Positions 1 to 11,092 of a DNA stretch of 64,000 bases are shown here, piece after piece. The stretch is from Skermanella aerolata KACC 11604 (GTDB taxonomy: Bacteria > Pseudomonadota > Alphaproteobacteria > Azospirillales > Azospirillaceae). The notes beneath the pieces are model-generated. The model was not told the DNA's origin. It worked only from the letters and a program-made list of their open reading frames with translations, and did no database searches. Made by a program: the position numbers and the translations under genes. The stretch is from assembly GCF_000936425.1 (NCBI RefSeq), contig NZ_AVFK01000001.1, positions 596,534-660,533 of the forward strand, written 5' to 3'. Position 1 is the first letter of the stretch, and every line of letters starts with the position of its first letter.

Positions 1-2
1 TG

Positions 3-731
3 ATCGGCAACCGCGCCTTCGTCGTCACCGTCGACAACCAACTCGTGGCCTATTCGGCGACCGACGGTGCCACGCTGTGGACCCATACAGGCATCCTTGA
101 AACCGCTGGCCTGCTGGGTGCTGCAAGTCCGGCGGCCGACGGCTCCATCGTCGCCGTGCCCTATTCGTCGGGCGAGCTTTTCGCTCTCCGTGCCGAGAAC
201 GGCCGTGTCGCATGGTCGGACAATCTGGCCGCCGTCCGGCGCGCCGGGGCACTGTCCAATCTTGCCGATATCCGCGGCATGCCGGTGATCGACCGCGGCC
301 TCGTGGTAGCGGTCAGCCACAGCGGGCGGATGGTCGCCATCGACGAGCGGTCAGGCGGACGCGCCTGGGAGCAGGAGATCGGCGGCGTCAATACTCCCTG
401 GACTGCTGGAGACTTCATCTTCGTGCTCAGCAACGAGGGCGAGGTGATGGCGCTGACCCGTCAGTCGGGCCGCATCCGCTGGGTCGCTCCGCTTCCGCGC
501 TACGAGAATCCCCAGGAGCGAAGCGGTTCCATCATCTGGACCGGTCCCGTCCTGGCTGGCGGCCGTCTGTGGCTCGCGAACTCCGTCGGTGACTTGGTAT
601 CGCTGTCGCCGGACGATGGGCGCGAGCAGCAGCGCCTGGAACTCCCCGGCGGTGCTTTCATAGCTCCCATCGTGGCCGACAATACGCTTTACGTTCTGAC
701 CGATGACGGTACCCTGGTCGCCTACCGTTAA
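3..731 (+). CDS. bamB: Outer membrane protein assembly factor BamB, C-terminal part
   Basis: The gene enters from the left edge; the frame is open from base 3, so the start, signal peptide and lipobox lie outside. The visible 242 codons contain repeated beta-propeller blades of the PQQ-enzyme type, each with a Gly-Arg-x-x-Trp style strand (for example GRVAWSDNL, GGRAWEQEIGG, GRIRWVAPL). BamB is the lipoprotein of the BAM complex that helps BamA insert beta-barrel proteins into the outer membrane. It lies just upstream of der, the arrangement known in many proteobacteria (bamB-der), which supports the call over a PQQ dehydrogenase. No dehydrogenase domain or cytochrome motif is visible. Confidence 0.88.
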   Translation: MGNRAFVVTVDNQLVAYSATDGATLWTHTGILETAGLLGAASPAADGSIVAVPYSSGELFALRAENGRVAWSDNLAAVRRAGALSNLADIRGMPVIDRGLVVAVSHSGRMVAIDERSGGRAWEQEIGGVNTPWTAGDFIFVLSNEGEVMALTRQSGRIRWVAPLPRYENPQERSGSIIWTGPVLAGGRLWLANSVGDLVSLSPDDGREQQRLELPGGAFIAPIVADNTLYVLTDDGTLVAYR

Positions 732-782
732 GGCGACCTAATTGAGGTGGTGGAGCCGGCATCGGCTCCCTACATGGAAGCA

Positions 783-2153
783 ATGTCTCTAACTGTCGCG
801 ATCATAGGCCGGCCCAACGTCGGCAAATCCACCCTGTTCAACCGGCTGGTGGGCAAGAAGCTTGCCCTGGTGGACGATACTCCCGGCGTCACGCGCGATT
901 GGCGCGCCGCGCCGGCCCGTCTGGCCGGCATCGACCTGACGGTGATCGACACCGCCGGGCTCGAGGAGGCGTTCGACGACAGCCTGGAGGCACGCATGCG
1001 CCGCCAGACCGAGCGCGCGATCGAAGAGGCCGACGTGGCGCTCATGCTGATCGACGCCCGCTCCGGCGTGACGCCCCTGGACCATCATTTCGCCCAGTGG
1101 CTGCGCAAGGGCAAAACGCCGATCATCCTGCTTGCCAACAAGTGCGAGGGCAGGGCGGGCGCTCCCGGCCTGTACGAGGCATTCGAACTCGGGCTGGGCG
1201 AGCCGGTCCCGATCTCGGCCGAGCACGGCGAAGGTCTGGCGGAACTGGTCGAAGCCCTGCTGCCCTATGTCCCTCCGGAAGAGACCGCGGAAGCCGAGGA
1301 AGGTGCCGATCCGGCCGATGGGGGAGAAACCGCGCCGGTCATCAAGTCCCTCCAACTGGCGATCGTCGGACGGCCCAATGTCGGTAAATCGACCCTGCTG
1401 AACAGCTTGGTCGGTGAGGACCGCGTCTTGACCGGCCCCGAAGCCGGCATGACCCGCGATGCCATCGCGGTGGAGTGGACCTACAAGGACAAACCGATCC
1501 GGCTGGTCGATACCGCCGGCATGCGCCGCAAGTCGCGGGTCGATGAGAAGCTGGAAAAGCTGGCGGTAGCCGACGCCCTGCGCGTAATCCGCATGGCCCA
1601 TGTGGTCGTGCTGGTGGTCGATGCCGAAGCCATCCTGGATCACCAGGACCTGACCATCGCCCGCATGGTGCTGGACGAGGGCCGGGCGCTGGTCATCGCC
1701 GTCAACAAGTGGGACATCGTCACCGACCGCGCGGGTACGCTGAAGCAGATCGAAGACAAGCTTCAGGCACAGCTTGCCCAAGTGCGTGGCATCCCCGTCG
1801 TAACGCTGTCCGCCCTCCGCAGGCAGCGGCTCGACAACCTGCTCGACGCCGTCTTCGACATCTACGATGTCTGGAACCGGCGCGTCAGCACCTCCGATCT
1901 CAACCGCTGGCTCGCCGGCATGACGGAAGCCCATCCGCCGCCGGCGGTCGAGGGCCGCCGCATCAAGATCCGCTACGCCACGCAGGTCAAGGCACGTCCG
2001 CCGACCTTCGCCTTGTGGGTCAGCAAGCCGCTCGATCTGCCGGAAACCTATATCCGGTATCTGGTGAACGGGATCCGCGAGAGCCTGAACCTCCCCGGCG
2101 TGCCGATCCGCATGCTGACCCGCAAGGGCAAGAACCCCTATGCGGAGGAGTAA
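783..2153 (+). CDS. der: Ribosome biogenesis GTPase Der (EngA)
   Basis: Der is a double-GTPase that assists 50S subunit maturation. Two tandem G domains are visible: the first with GRPNVGKS at residues 9-16, DTAG and NKCE; the second with a further [18 protein letters not shown] and NKWD. A C-terminal KH-like domain follows, ending in a basic tail. The spacer between G domains is acidic ([11 protein letters not shown]). The ATG at 783 gives the conserved start [15 protein letters not shown] 774 and GTG 747 in the same frame would add 3 or 12 residues. With the start at 783 the gene is 456 residues, normal for the family. It follows bamB by about 50 bases and may share its transcript. Confidence 0.97.
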   Translation: MSLTVAIIGRPNVGKSTLFNRLVGKKLALVDDTPGVTRDWRAAPARLAGIDLTVIDTAGLEEAFDDSLEARMRRQTERAIEEADVALMLIDARSGVTPLDHHFAQWLRKGKTPIILLANKCEGRAGAPGLYEAFELGLGEPVPISAEHGEGLAELVEALLPYVPPEETAEAEEGADPADGGETAPVIKSLQLAIVGRPNVGKSTLLNSLVGEDRVLTGPEAGMTRDAIAVEWTYKDKPIRLVDTAGMRRKSRVDEKLEKLAVADALRVIRMAHVVVLVVDAEAILDHQDLTIARMVLDEGRALVIAVNKWDIVTDRAGTLKQIEDKLQAQLAQVRGIPVVTLSALRRQRLDNLLDAVFDIYDVWNRRVSTSDLNRWLAGMTEAHPPPAVEGRRIKIRYATQVKARPPTFALWVSKPLDLPETYIRYLVNGIRESLNLPGVPIRMLTRKGKNPYAEE

Positions 2154-2157
2154 GCGT

Positions 2158-2175
2158 CAAGTTTAGGAAAACTTG
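2158..2175. terminator. Small perfect hairpin after der
   Basis: Seven-base arms (CAAGTTT and AAACTTG) enclose a four-base AGGA loop four bases after the der stop codon. There is no T tract after it, so it may only be an mRNA 3'-end structure rather than an intrinsic terminator. Confidence 0.3.
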
Positions 2176-2316
2176 CGGCAAAGCGTTGATTTAGTTACGT
2201 CTTTCGAAACCTTCGTTAGGTATGGGTCAGATAGCCTGCCCCATCGGATGCCGCTGTTGCACAGCGCATTCGGCGGTCAGGCCACCGACCGCCTAAGGGA
2301 AGAGTTCAAGAGACCA

Positions 2317-4005
2317 ATGACAAAGCTTATCAATCTCAAGATCCAGACGAAGGTGTTCATTTCCTTCGCTCTGGTCCTCGTCGTCTCCGCAAGCCTTGGG
2401 CTTTTCGCCCTCGCCCGCCTTGCCCAGATGAACGCCATGACCGAGCAGCTTCGGGACCGATGGCTGCCCAGTACCGGCTATGTCGGTGAATTCCTGACCG
2501 GAGCCAACGAATACCGCACCTACGAATCGGGGCACGTTTCTGAGGTTAAACGCGACCTGATGCTGGAACGGGAGCGATTTGCCCAGAACCTCGTCGAACG
2601 GCTGCAAGCGACCCGCAACCGATACGAAAACTTCGAGTTCTCGAATCAGGAGCGCGAAGCCTATGACCGCTATACCAAGGCTTGGGACGGCTATGTCACC
2701 GCAACCCGCAAAGTCTTCGAGCTTTCCCGTCAGGACAAGAAGGACGAGGCATCCGCGGTCTTCCTGAACGAATCGAGGAATGCCTTCCGTGAGATGAAGA
2801 AGCAGGCCGAGGATCTGGTCCGCGTGACCATCGCCGCCGGCCAGGCCGTGGGCGATGCATCCTCGGCGATCTATAGTGTCACATGGAAGATGATCGTCGG
2901 CGCCCTGGTCTTGGCCCTTCTCCTGTGCAGCGTCGCGGGTCTCTTCCTCGTGTCCTCGATCTCCCGGCCGATCAAGGCCCTGTGCGAAACCATGCGGCTG
3001 CTCGCAAAGGGGCGGCTCGACGTCACCGTCGCGGGGACGGGCCGCCGTGACGAGATCGGCCAGATGGCCACGGCCGTCCAGGTGTTCAAGGAAGGGCTTG
3101 AGAGTGCCCGCGACATGCAGGCGGCGCAGGCAGCCGAACAGGAAGCCAAGGAGTTGCGTGCGGTGCGGGTCGAAGACCTCATCCGGCAGTTCGAGACTCA
3201 GACCGTCGCGGTGCTCGGCGGCGTCACATCAGCCGCGCGGCAACTCGACGATACCGCTCAGAGCATGTCCGCCGTCGCCGACCTGACGATGCGCCAATCG
3301 ACCGCGTCGGCTGCCGCCGCCGAACAGACCTCCGCCAACGTGCAGACCGTCGCCAGCGCCACGGAGGAGATGACTGCCACTCTCCACAGCATCTCGCAGC
3401 AGGTTTCCAAGTCGAGCACCGTTGCGACATCGGCGGTTGCCGAAGCGAGCCAGACCAACGATACGGTCCGCGGCTTGTCCGACGCTGCGCAGCGGATCGG
3501 GGAAGTGATCGGCCTGATCCAGACGATCGCCGAGCAGACCAACCTGCTGGCCCTCAACGCGACGATCGAGGCCGCCCGCGCCGGTGAGGCCGGGAAGGGC
3601 TTTGCGGTCGTCGCCAGCGAGGTCAAGAGCTTGGCCAACCAGACCGCCCGTGCGACGGAGGACATCACCACCCAAGTCGCCGGCATGCGCGAGGCCACCG
3701 GCGGCGCCGTCAACGCCATCCAGGGCATCGGCAAGACCATTTCCTCCATCCATGAGATCGCAACCAGCATCGCTGGTGCGGTGGAGGAGCAGAATGCCGT
3801 GACGCATGAGATCGCGCGCAACGTCCAGCAGGCGGCCCAGGGAACGCAGGAGGTTTCCGCCAACCTGTCGGAGGTCTCGCAGGCGGCGACCCAGACCGGG
3901 GCGGCGGCCGGGCAAGTCCTTGGCGCCGCCAAGGAACTCGGCAAGCAGGCGATCACTCTGCGGGAGGAGATCGAGCGGTTCCTGTCGGGAATACGGGCCG
4001 CCTGA
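2317..4005 (+). CDS. Methyl-accepting chemotaxis protein
   Basis: This is a transmembrane chemoreceptor of 562 residues that would signal through CheA/CheW. The order is a first membrane segment (about residues 12-33), a periplasmic helical region (about 34-190) of the four-helix-bundle kind, a second membrane segment (about 195-216), a HAMP domain starting near [11 protein letters not shown], and a long cytoplasmic coiled coil. The signalling tip is clear ([19 protein letters not shown], then [13 protein letters not shown]). It ends in [13 protein letters not shown] and has no CheR-tethering pentapeptide. The ATG at 2317 was chosen because [13 protein letters not shown] is a typical receptor N terminus; the same frame is open further upstream. 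The ligand cannot be told from sequence. Confidence 0.94.
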   Translation: MTKLINLKIQTKVFISFALVLVVSASLGLFALARLAQMNAMTEQLRDRWLPSTGYVGEFLTGANEYRTYESGHVSEVKRDLMLERERFAQNLVERLQATRNRYENFEFSNQEREAYDRYTKAWDGYVTATRKVFELSRQDKKDEASAVFLNESRNAFREMKKQAEDLVRVTIAAGQAVGDASSAIYSVTWKMIVGALVLALLLCSVAGLFLVSSISRPIKALCETMRLLAKGRLDVTVAGTGRRDEIGQMATAVQVFKEGLESARDMQAAQAAEQEAKELRAVRVEDLIRQFETQTVAVLGGVTSAARQLDDTAQSMSAVADLTMRQSTASAAAAEQTSANVQTVASATEEMTATLHSISQQVSKSSTVATSAVAEASQTNDTVRGLSDAAQRIGEVIGLIQTIAEQTNLLALNATIEAARAGEAGKGFAVVASEVKSLANQTARATEDITTQVAGMREATGGAVNAIQGIGKTISSIHEIATSIAGAVEEQNAVTHEIARNVQQAAQGTQEVSANLSEVSQAATQTGAAAGQVLGAAKELGKQAITLREEIERFLSGIRAA

Positions 4006-4019
4006 GCTAAGGACGACCG

Positions 4020-4049
4020 GGTCGGACGGGACGGTTGTGCTGTCCGACC
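4020..4049. terminator. Hairpin between convergent receptor and acetyltransferase genes
   Basis: Eight-base perfect arms (GGTCGGAC / GTCCGACC) with a 14-base loop fill the 46-base gap between a plus-strand and a minus-strand gene end. It is a plausible bidirectional terminator, though no T run follows on the plus strand. Confidence 0.45.
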
Positions 4050-4051
4050 TA

Positions 4052-4558
4052 TCAGTCAATATTCTCTTCGATCAACCGTTCGACCACGACCACGTCGCGC
4101 CATGCACTATCCAGCTTGGCGTGCTTCAGGTTGGTCCCGACTTCACGGAAGCCGACGGCGGCGCAGGTTCGCCGGCTGGCGACGTTCTCGGCGAAGACGC
4201 GCGACAGCAGCTTCCAGAAGCCCGCTTTGGTGGCAGCCTCGATCAAACCCGTCAAGGCGGCACGCCCGGCGCCTTGTCCGCGCCGGTCCCGTGCGACATA
4301 GACCGAGAACTCCGCGATGCCGCGGTAGCAGGCGCGGGAATGATAGGCGGATGTCGCCGCATAGGCGACGATCCGGCCTTCATCCTCGGTCACGACGATG
4401 GGAAAGCGCCCGAGCGGCCCGACGGCATCGAACCACGCGAGGATCTGTTCGACAGTCCTGGGCTCGGTCTCGAAAGTCCCGATCCTGTCCTCGATACCCT
4501 GATTGTAGATTTCCGTGATCGCTTCGGCATCGGCCGGGGAGGCGGGGCGGGTCAGCAT
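4052..4558 (-). CDS. GNAT family N-acetyltransferase (phosphinothricin/ArsN1-like)
   Basis: A 168-residue single-domain GNAT acetyltransferase. The N terminus reads MLTRPASPADAEAITEIYNQ, followed by GTFETEPRT, the pattern of the phosphinothricin acetyltransferase / arsinothricin-resistance ArsN1 group. The acetyl-CoA loop is RRGQGAGRAAL. These enzymes acetylate the free amine of small amino-acid-like toxins; the actual substrate here is inferred, not shown. The frame extends upstream, but ATG 4558 gives the conserved start and leaves 34 bases after the SDR gene, so the two minus-strand genes are probably co-transcribed. No ars genes are adjacent. Confidence 0.85.
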   Translation of the reverse strand: MLTRPASPADAEAITEIYNQGIEDRIGTFETEPRTVEQILAWFDAVGPLGRFPIVVTEDEGRIVAYAATSAYHSRACYRGIAEFSVYVARDRRGQGAGRAALTGLIEAATKAGFWKLLSRVFAENVASRRTCAAVGFREVGTNLKHAKLDSAWRDVVVVERLIEENID

Positions 4559-4592
4559 GGCGGCTCTGGTCGGAAATCCTTGGGGGAAGAGT

Positions 4593-5300
4593 TCAGGCGG
4601 ACAGGATCTCACCGTGATAGCGGCAAGCGGGCTCCGCCAGTTCGACAAAGCGCTCGGTGATTTCCTCAGGCGCTGGGTGGACCATCGGGTCTTCGCCGGG
4701 GAAGCCTTGGGCGCGCAGCTTGGTCCGCACGACGCCGGGATCCAGCAGGTTGACCTTCGCCGGCGACGTCGCGATTTCCAGCGCGTACATCTTCACCATC
4801 GTCTCCAGCGCCGCCTTGCTGGCGGCATAGGCGCCAAAATAGGCGACCGCGTGACGGGCGACGCCCGACGTGACGAACACCGCCCGCCCCGCGTCGGACC
4901 CGCGCAGCAGCCTGTCCATGCTGCGGATCAGCCGATAGTTGGCCGTGACATTCAGCGCGAAAACCCTGTCCCATGTCTTCGGAACGAAATGCGATACCGG
5001 GCTGAGGTCGCCCAGGGTCGCGGCATTGCCGACGACGATGTCCAGCCGGCCGAACCGGTCGAAGATCGACTGGCCGAGCTGGTCGATCTTATCGAAGTCG
5101 GTCAGATCCAGCGGGACCAGGGTGGCGGTGCCACCCTTGGCCTTGACGCGGTCGTCTACTTCCTCCAGGCCGCCCACGGTACGCGCCACCAGGATGACAT
5201 GGGCGCCTTCCTCGGCGAAGCGTTCCGCCACGGCTGCACCTATGCCGCGGGATGCGCCGGTAATCAGGGCGACGCGGTTCGATAAACGGGGGCTGGACAT
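4593..5300 (-). CDS. SDR family NAD(P)-dependent oxidoreductase
   Basis: A 235-residue classical short-chain dehydrogenase/reductase. The nucleotide-binding TGASRGIG is near residues 14-21, NAAT is the mid-sheet motif, and the catalytic Ser...YxxxK is seen as VTSGVARHAVAYFG then YAASK. An atypically short C terminus (YHGEILSA) means there is little substrate-lid sequence. The substrate is unknown. It sits immediately upstream of the GNAT gene on the same strand, and downstream of purF with opposite promoter spacing of about 58 bases. Confidence 0.88.
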   Translation of the reverse strand: MSSPRLSNRVALITGASRGIGAAVAERFAEEGAHVILVARTVGGLEEVDDRVKAKGGTATLVPLDLTDFDKIDQLGQSIFDRFGRLDIVVGNAATLGDLSPVSHFVPKTWDRVFALNVTANYRLIRSMDRLLRGSDAGRAVFVTSGVARHAVAYFGAYAASKAALETMVKMYALEIATSPAKVNLLDPGVVRTKLRAQGFPGEDPMVHPAPEEITERFVELAEPACRYHGEILSA

Positions 5301-5358
5301 GGAAGACGGCTTTCAGAGCAGGCGGTAGTCGGTCAGGGTTCAGGCGGTAGCGGGGAGG

Positions 5359-6819
5359 TTAGCCCCGCGCCTCGGCGCGATATGTGACTTCGGAGCCTTC
5401 GCCCGGTGTATCGCGGTCCAGCAGGGGGATCGGATAGTCGCCGGTGAAGCAGGCGTCGCAGTACTGCGGCTTGGCGTTGTTCCGCCCCTCGGGCTCCTTC
5501 ACCGCCTTATAGAGGCCGTCGATCGAGATAAAGGCGAGACTGTCGGCGCCGATATACTTCGCCATTTCGTCGATCGAGTATTTGTGCGCCAGCAGCTTTT
5601 CCTTCTTGGGCGTATCGACGCCGTAGAAGCAGGCGTGGCTGGTCGGTGGGCTGGAAATCCGCATATGGACTTCCTTGGCGCCGGCCCGGCGCACCATCTC
5701 GATGATCTTGATGGAGGTGGTGCCGCGCACGATGCTATCGTCAACCAGGACGACGCGCTTGCCCTCGATCATGTGGCGGTTGGCGTTATGCTTCAGCTTG
5801 ACGCCCAGGTTGCGGATCTGGTCGGTCGGTTCAATGAAGGTGCGGCCGACATAGTGGTTGCGGATGATGCCGAGTTCGAACGGAATGCCGCTCTCCGCCG
5901 CGTATCCGATGGCCGCCGGCACGCCGCTGTCGGGAACCGGAATGATGACGTCTGCGTCGACGGCGCTTTCACGCGCCAACTCCATGCCGATGCGCTTGCG
6001 CGCCTCGTAGACCGAATGACCCTCGACCACGCTGTCCGGCCGCGCGAAGTAGATGTATTCGAAGATGCAGAAGCGACGGTTCTGCGGCAGGAACGGGCGC
6101 AGGCTGTGGACGCCCGAGCTGTCCAGGACGATCATCTCGCCCGGCTCGACGTCGCGGACGAACTCCGCGCCGATGATGTCCAGCGCGCAGCTTTCACTAC
6201 AGAGCACGTTGCTGTCGCCGACCTTGCCAAGCACCAACGGACGTACGCCCAGCGGATCGCGGACGCCGATGACCATGTCGTTGGCCAATGCGATCAGCGA
6301 ATAGGCGCCCTCGACCTGACGGAGCGCTTCTACCATACGGTCGATGACCGAGCCGCTGCGGGCGGTCGCCATCAGATGGACGATGACCTCGGTGTCGGTG
6401 GTCGACTGGAACAGGCAGCCTCGGCGCACCAGTTGCCGGCGGAGCATGAGGGCATTGGTCAGGTTGCCGTTATGGGCTAGCGCAAAGCCGCCGAACTCGA
6501 AATCGGCGAACAGCGGCTGTACGTTCCGGAGTACCGTATCGCCGCTGGTGGCATACCGGACATGCCCGATTGCGGCGTGGCCCTTCAGCTTCGCGATCAC
6601 CGACTGCGAGCTGAAATTGTCGCCTACCTGTCCCATGGCATGCTGGATGTGATAGTGCTCGCCATCGAAGGTGACGATACCCGCCGCCTCCTGTCCACGG
6701 TGCTGAAGGGCATGAAGCCCGAGCGCCGCGACAGCGGCAGCTTCACCATGGTTGTAAACGCCGAACACGCCACACTCTTCGCGTAGTTTGTCGTCGTCGA
6801 ACGGATGGGTCGTCAACAT
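5359..6819 (-). CDS. purF: Amidophosphoribosyltransferase (purine pathway, first step)
   Basis: PurF makes 5-phosphoribosylamine from PRPP and glutamine. The N-terminal Ntn-hydrolase domain starts with a 15-residue propeptide and then the nucleophile Cys16 in EECGVFGVYNH; the propeptide is expected to be cleaved. The glutaminase domain continues through ATSGDTVLRNVQPL. The phosphoribosyltransferase domain has the PRPP loop VVLVDDSIVRGTTS. The 486 residues fit the family. ATG 6819 is chosen because it gives this propeptide; a longer open frame to 7146 overlaps cvpA and is unlikely. It follows cvpA by 37 bases, as part of a radA-cvpA-purF string. Confidence 0.97.
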   Translation of the reverse strand: MLTTHPFDDDKLREECGVFGVYNHGEAAAVAALGLHALQHRGQEAAGIVTFDGEHYHIQHAMGQVGDNFSSQSVIAKLKGHAAIGHVRYATSGDTVLRNVQPLFADFEFGGFALAHNGNLTNALMLRRQLVRRGCLFQSTTDTEVIVHLMATARSGSVIDRMVEALRQVEGAYSLIALANDMVIGVRDPLGVRPLVLGKVGDSNVLCSESCALDIIGAEFVRDVEPGEMIVLDSSGVHSLRPFLPQNRRFCIFEYIYFARPDSVVEGHSVYEARKRIGMELARESAVDADVIIPVPDSGVPAAIGYAAESGIPFELGIIRNHYVGRTFIEPTDQIRNLGVKLKHNANRHMIEGKRVVLVDDSIVRGTTSIKIIEMVRRAGAKEVHMRISSPPTSHACFYGVDTPKKEKLLAHKYSIDEMAKYIGADSLAFISIDGLYKAVKEPEGRNNAKPQYCDACFTGDYPIPLLDRDTPGEGSEVTYRAEARG

Positions 6820-6856
6820 GGGAACTAAACCCTTTCGCGGGGTCGGATGTGGTAGG

Positions 6857-7567
6857 CTAACGGGCAGTTTCAAACAATCGGTCGAGGTCGGACCTGTCAC
6901 GGTCCTTATACCCTGACTCCGGCGCGGGCGCATCCGCGTTCGTTGCATTGGCGGCAGTCGGTCTCGGCACGGATAAACGCCGAAGGGCCTCTTCCTGGAT
7001 CGCCTTGTTCGTCTGCTCGATGGCGGCGCCGGCCGCCGAGTTGGCGGCCGATTGGGCGGAGGACGCTGCATTCGAGCGTGTCTGGTCTGGGACCAGATTG
7101 CGAAGCATATCCGCACCCGTCTGAATGACCGGCATCGTCCGAGCATCCTTCAGCCAGCGGGGCTGGTCGGTCGGCGGAAAGACCCAAGCCACCGATAGAT
7201 AGGCAAGGCAAACGATAACCGCACCCCTCGCGATGCCGAAAACGAACCCGAGGGAACGATCGACCGCACTGAGCGCCGAACCGCGCACGCCTTTGGAGAT
7301 CTGATGGCTGATTATCGACAGCAGGATCAGCGATACGACGAAGACGCCGATACCAGCCACCGCCTTGGCGACGAGATCCTTGGCAACGACTTGCTGGACC
7401 ATCGGAAGCACGTGGGGAAACAGGTAAAGCGTTGCGAAGGCGGCGCCGACCCAGGCGCCGACCGAGAGAACTTCCCGTACCAGTCCGCGTGCGAAGGCCA
7501 GGAGGGCCGACAGCAGCAGAATGACGATGACGGCGATATCCGTCGGATTGATCGAAGTGGTTTCCAT
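6857..7567 (-). CDS. cvpA: CvpA family membrane protein
   Basis: A 236-residue inner-membrane protein of the CvpA (colicin V production) family. Four hydrophobic segments lie in the first ~165 residues, beginning with DIAVIVILLLSALLAFARG and continuing with the family signature LVREVLSVG. The remaining third is Ala/Ser/Asn-rich and probably disordered (SNAASSAQSAANSAAG). CvpA genes are commonly next to purF, as here. The molecular function is not settled; links to envelope homeostasis are known for the family. Confidence 0.9.
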   Translation of the reverse strand: METTSINPTDIAVIVILLLSALLAFARGLVREVLSVGAWVGAAFATLYLFPHVLPMVQQVVAKDLVAKAVAGIGVFVVSLILLSIISHQISKGVRGSALSAVDRSLGFVFGIARGAVIVCLAYLSVAWVFPPTDQPRWLKDARTMPVIQTGADMLRNLVPDQTRSNAASSAQSAANSAAGAAIEQTNKAIQEEALRRLSVPRPTAANATNADAPAPESGYKDRDRSDLDRLFETAR

Positions 7568-7597
7568 CGTCGGTGACCCGTCACGTCAACTTGTGGA

Positions 7598-9007
<1,410 letters not shown>

Positions 9008-9246
9008 TGTAACTAAAACTCGTCGTGTTGCGATGCAGCATGATTAGCACGTCGGCGTTCCCGATCCTATCGGGGAAACGCCCCACACCGGATCTTGTCC
9101 GCCGGATGGCCACTGGGTGCGACCGATGCTTATCTGGACAAGGTTTATTTAATGTGAACAGAACCGGAATACCAGAGGCTGCCAACGGCTTGGAACCGCA
9201 GGGCTGGGCTGCACAGCGGGCTCCGCCGTGGCCACGGGCCGCCCGG

Positions 9247-10068
9247 TCAGGACTGGCTGACTTCCATCTGGATCGGTCCGTCGGCGCGGCCATGGATGAA
9301 CTGGTCGACGTAAGGATTACCGGAGTTGTCGATCTGGCTGACGGGGCCGTGCCAGATGATCTTGCCCTTGTAGATCATGGCGATCCGGTCGGCGATCTTG
9401 CGGGCGCTCGCCATGTCGTGGGTGATCGACAGGGCGGTGGCGCCCAGATCCTTCACGCATTTGACGATCAGATCGTTGATGACGTCGGCCATGATCGGGT
9501 CAAGTCCGGTCGTCGGCTCGTCGAAGAAGAGGATCTCCGGCTGGGTCGCGATGGCGCGAGCGAGACCGACGCGCTTCTGCATGCCGCCGGACAGTTCGGC
9601 GGGGAACAGGTCCGCCACCCGCCGTTCCAGCCCGACGGCGGCCAGCTTTTCCAACGCTATGTCCTTGGCCTTCGACCGGCTCATCTTCTCGCCCTGGATC
9701 AACCCGAACGCGACGTTTTCCCAAACCGGCAGGCTGTCGAACAGGGCGGCGCCCTGGAACAGCATGCCGAACTTGCGCATGACGCGCTCCCTGTCGCGCG
9801 GCTTCAGGTTGGCGGTCTCCTCGCCGTCGATCCGGATCGATCCGCTGTCGGGGTGCATCAGGCCGATGGCGCATTTCAGCATCACCGACTTGCCGGTGCC
9901 CGAACCGCCGATGACCACGAGAGACTCGGCGCGGCCGACACTCAGGTCGAGACCGTTGAGCACCTGCTTGGTACCGAACGCCTTGCGCAAGCCCGTCAGC
10001 TTCAGCTTCGGCGTATCCAGCTTGGTGCCGTCGGGTGCGTCGGACTTCTGTTGCATGGTGCTCATCAT
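9247..10068 (-). CDS. mlaF: Phospholipid-transport ABC transporter ATPase MlaF
   Basis: The ATPase of an Mla-type retrograde phospholipid transporter that maintains outer-membrane asymmetry. Walker A is GGSGTGKS, the signature LSGGMQKRVGLARAI, Walker B ILFFDEPTTGLDPI, and the H loop SITHD. These match MlaF/Ttg2A rather than a general importer ATPase. The start ATG at 10068 overlaps the mlaE stop by four bases (ATGA), so translation is coupled. The protein is 273 residues. No mlaD (MCE), mlaC or mlaB is beside it; a ~240-base gap with no gene separates it from radA. Confidence 0.93.
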   Translation of the reverse strand: MMSTMQQKSDAPDGTKLDTPKLKLTGLRKAFGTKQVLNGLDLSVGRAESLVVIGGSGTGKSVMLKCAIGLMHPDSGSIRIDGEETANLKPRDRERVMRKFGMLFQGAALFDSLPVWENVAFGLIQGEKMSRSKAKDIALEKLAAVGLERRVADLFPAELSGGMQKRVGLARAIATQPEILFFDEPTTGLDPIMADVINDLIVKCVKDLGATALSITHDMASARKIADRIAMIYKGKIIWHGPVSQIDNSGNPYVDQFIHGRADGPIQMEVSQS

Positions 10069-10835
10069 GAGAAGAACAGGCCGGTGATCAGGTAGTTGAA
10101 CACCAGGATCAGGATCGAGGAGGAGACGACCGCATTGGTCGTGGCGGCGCCGACGCCCTGCGCGCCGCCCCTCGACTGGTAGCCGTGATAGCACCCCATC
10201 AGCGCGATGACGAAGCCGAACATGGCGGCCTTGACCAGCCCGGAAATGACGTCCATCGGCTCCAGGAATTCCCAGGTGCGGCTGATATAGGCGGCGGCGT
10301 TGAAGTCCAGGCGATAGACGCTGATCAGGAACCCGCCGAACACACCGATGATGTCGGCCACCAGCACCAGAAGCGGCAGCATGGTCAGGCCGGCGATCAA
10401 TCGCGGCACGACCAGATACTTGAATGGATTGGTGGCGAGCGTCGACAGCGCGTCCACCTGTTCAGTCACCCGCATGGTGCCGATCTCGGCCGCCATCGAC
10501 GCGCCGATCCGGCCAGCCACCATCAGTCCTGCCAGGACGGGACCCAGCTCACGGGTGATCGACAGAACAACGACCGTTGCGACCGCTCCCTCCGCTTGGA
10601 AGCGGGCGAAGCCGGTGAAGCTCTGGAGCGCCAGCACCATGCCTGTGAAAAGCGCCGTCAGTCCGACCACGGGCAGCGAGTAGTAGCCGATGTCGATCAT
10701 CTGCCGCCCGATCAGGCGCAGATAGAACGGCGGGCGGAAACAATGTGAAATTGCGACGCCGGTAAACAGCATCAGCCGACCGGTCGCTTCCAGAAATATC
10801 AGGAAGGCGCGGCCGGTCGTGGTCAGAAAACCCAT
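10065..10835 (-). CDS. mlaE: Phospholipid-transport ABC permease MlaE
   Basis: A 256-residue integral membrane protein of the MlaE/Ttg2B family. About five to six hydrophobic segments are visible; the family core reads ALQSFTGFARF ... RELGPVLAGLMVAGRIGAS and AAEIGTMRVTEQVDAL, and the coupling region is NPFKYLVVPRL. ATG 10835 gives MGFLTTTGRAFLIFLEATG and follows a purine-rich GGGGGA. It partners the overlapping mlaF. The upstream ~257 bases to dnaB carry no gene that I can support. Confidence 0.93.
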   Translation of the reverse strand: MGFLTTTGRAFLIFLEATGRLMLFTGVAISHCFRPPFYLRLIGRQMIDIGYYSLPVVGLTALFTGMVLALQSFTGFARFQAEGAVATVVVLSITRELGPVLAGLMVAGRIGASMAAEIGTMRVTEQVDALSTLATNPFKYLVVPRLIAGLTMLPLLVLVADIIGVFGGFLISVYRLDFNAAAYISRTWEFLEPMDVISGLVKAAMFGFVIALMGCYHGYQSRGGAQGVGAATTNAVVSSSILILVFNYLITGLFFS

Positions 10836-11092
10836 TGATCCCCCGTGGCAGCCCACTCGGCGGCAGTTCCGCTCACCGGCGATGCCGTGCCGGACACGAC
10901 GATAAGGCCGGAATTGGTGAGGCAAGTTCCGTAGCGATACGCATAAGTCCCTGCGTCCGTTGCAACTTTGCCCATGCGCGCAACCTTGTGCGCCGCACCC
11001 TAGCCAACCGCCATAACCCTGTCAATCTAATGGAAAAAGGCGGAGCGGCCGCATATGGCCACACCACCCTTTCGATATCGTCCGTTCCGGCT

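Noticed and set aside
4052..4558. Ars operon gene
   Set aside because: The GNAT resembles ArsN1 but no arsenical regulator, reductase or efflux gene is near, so only the family resemblance is kept.
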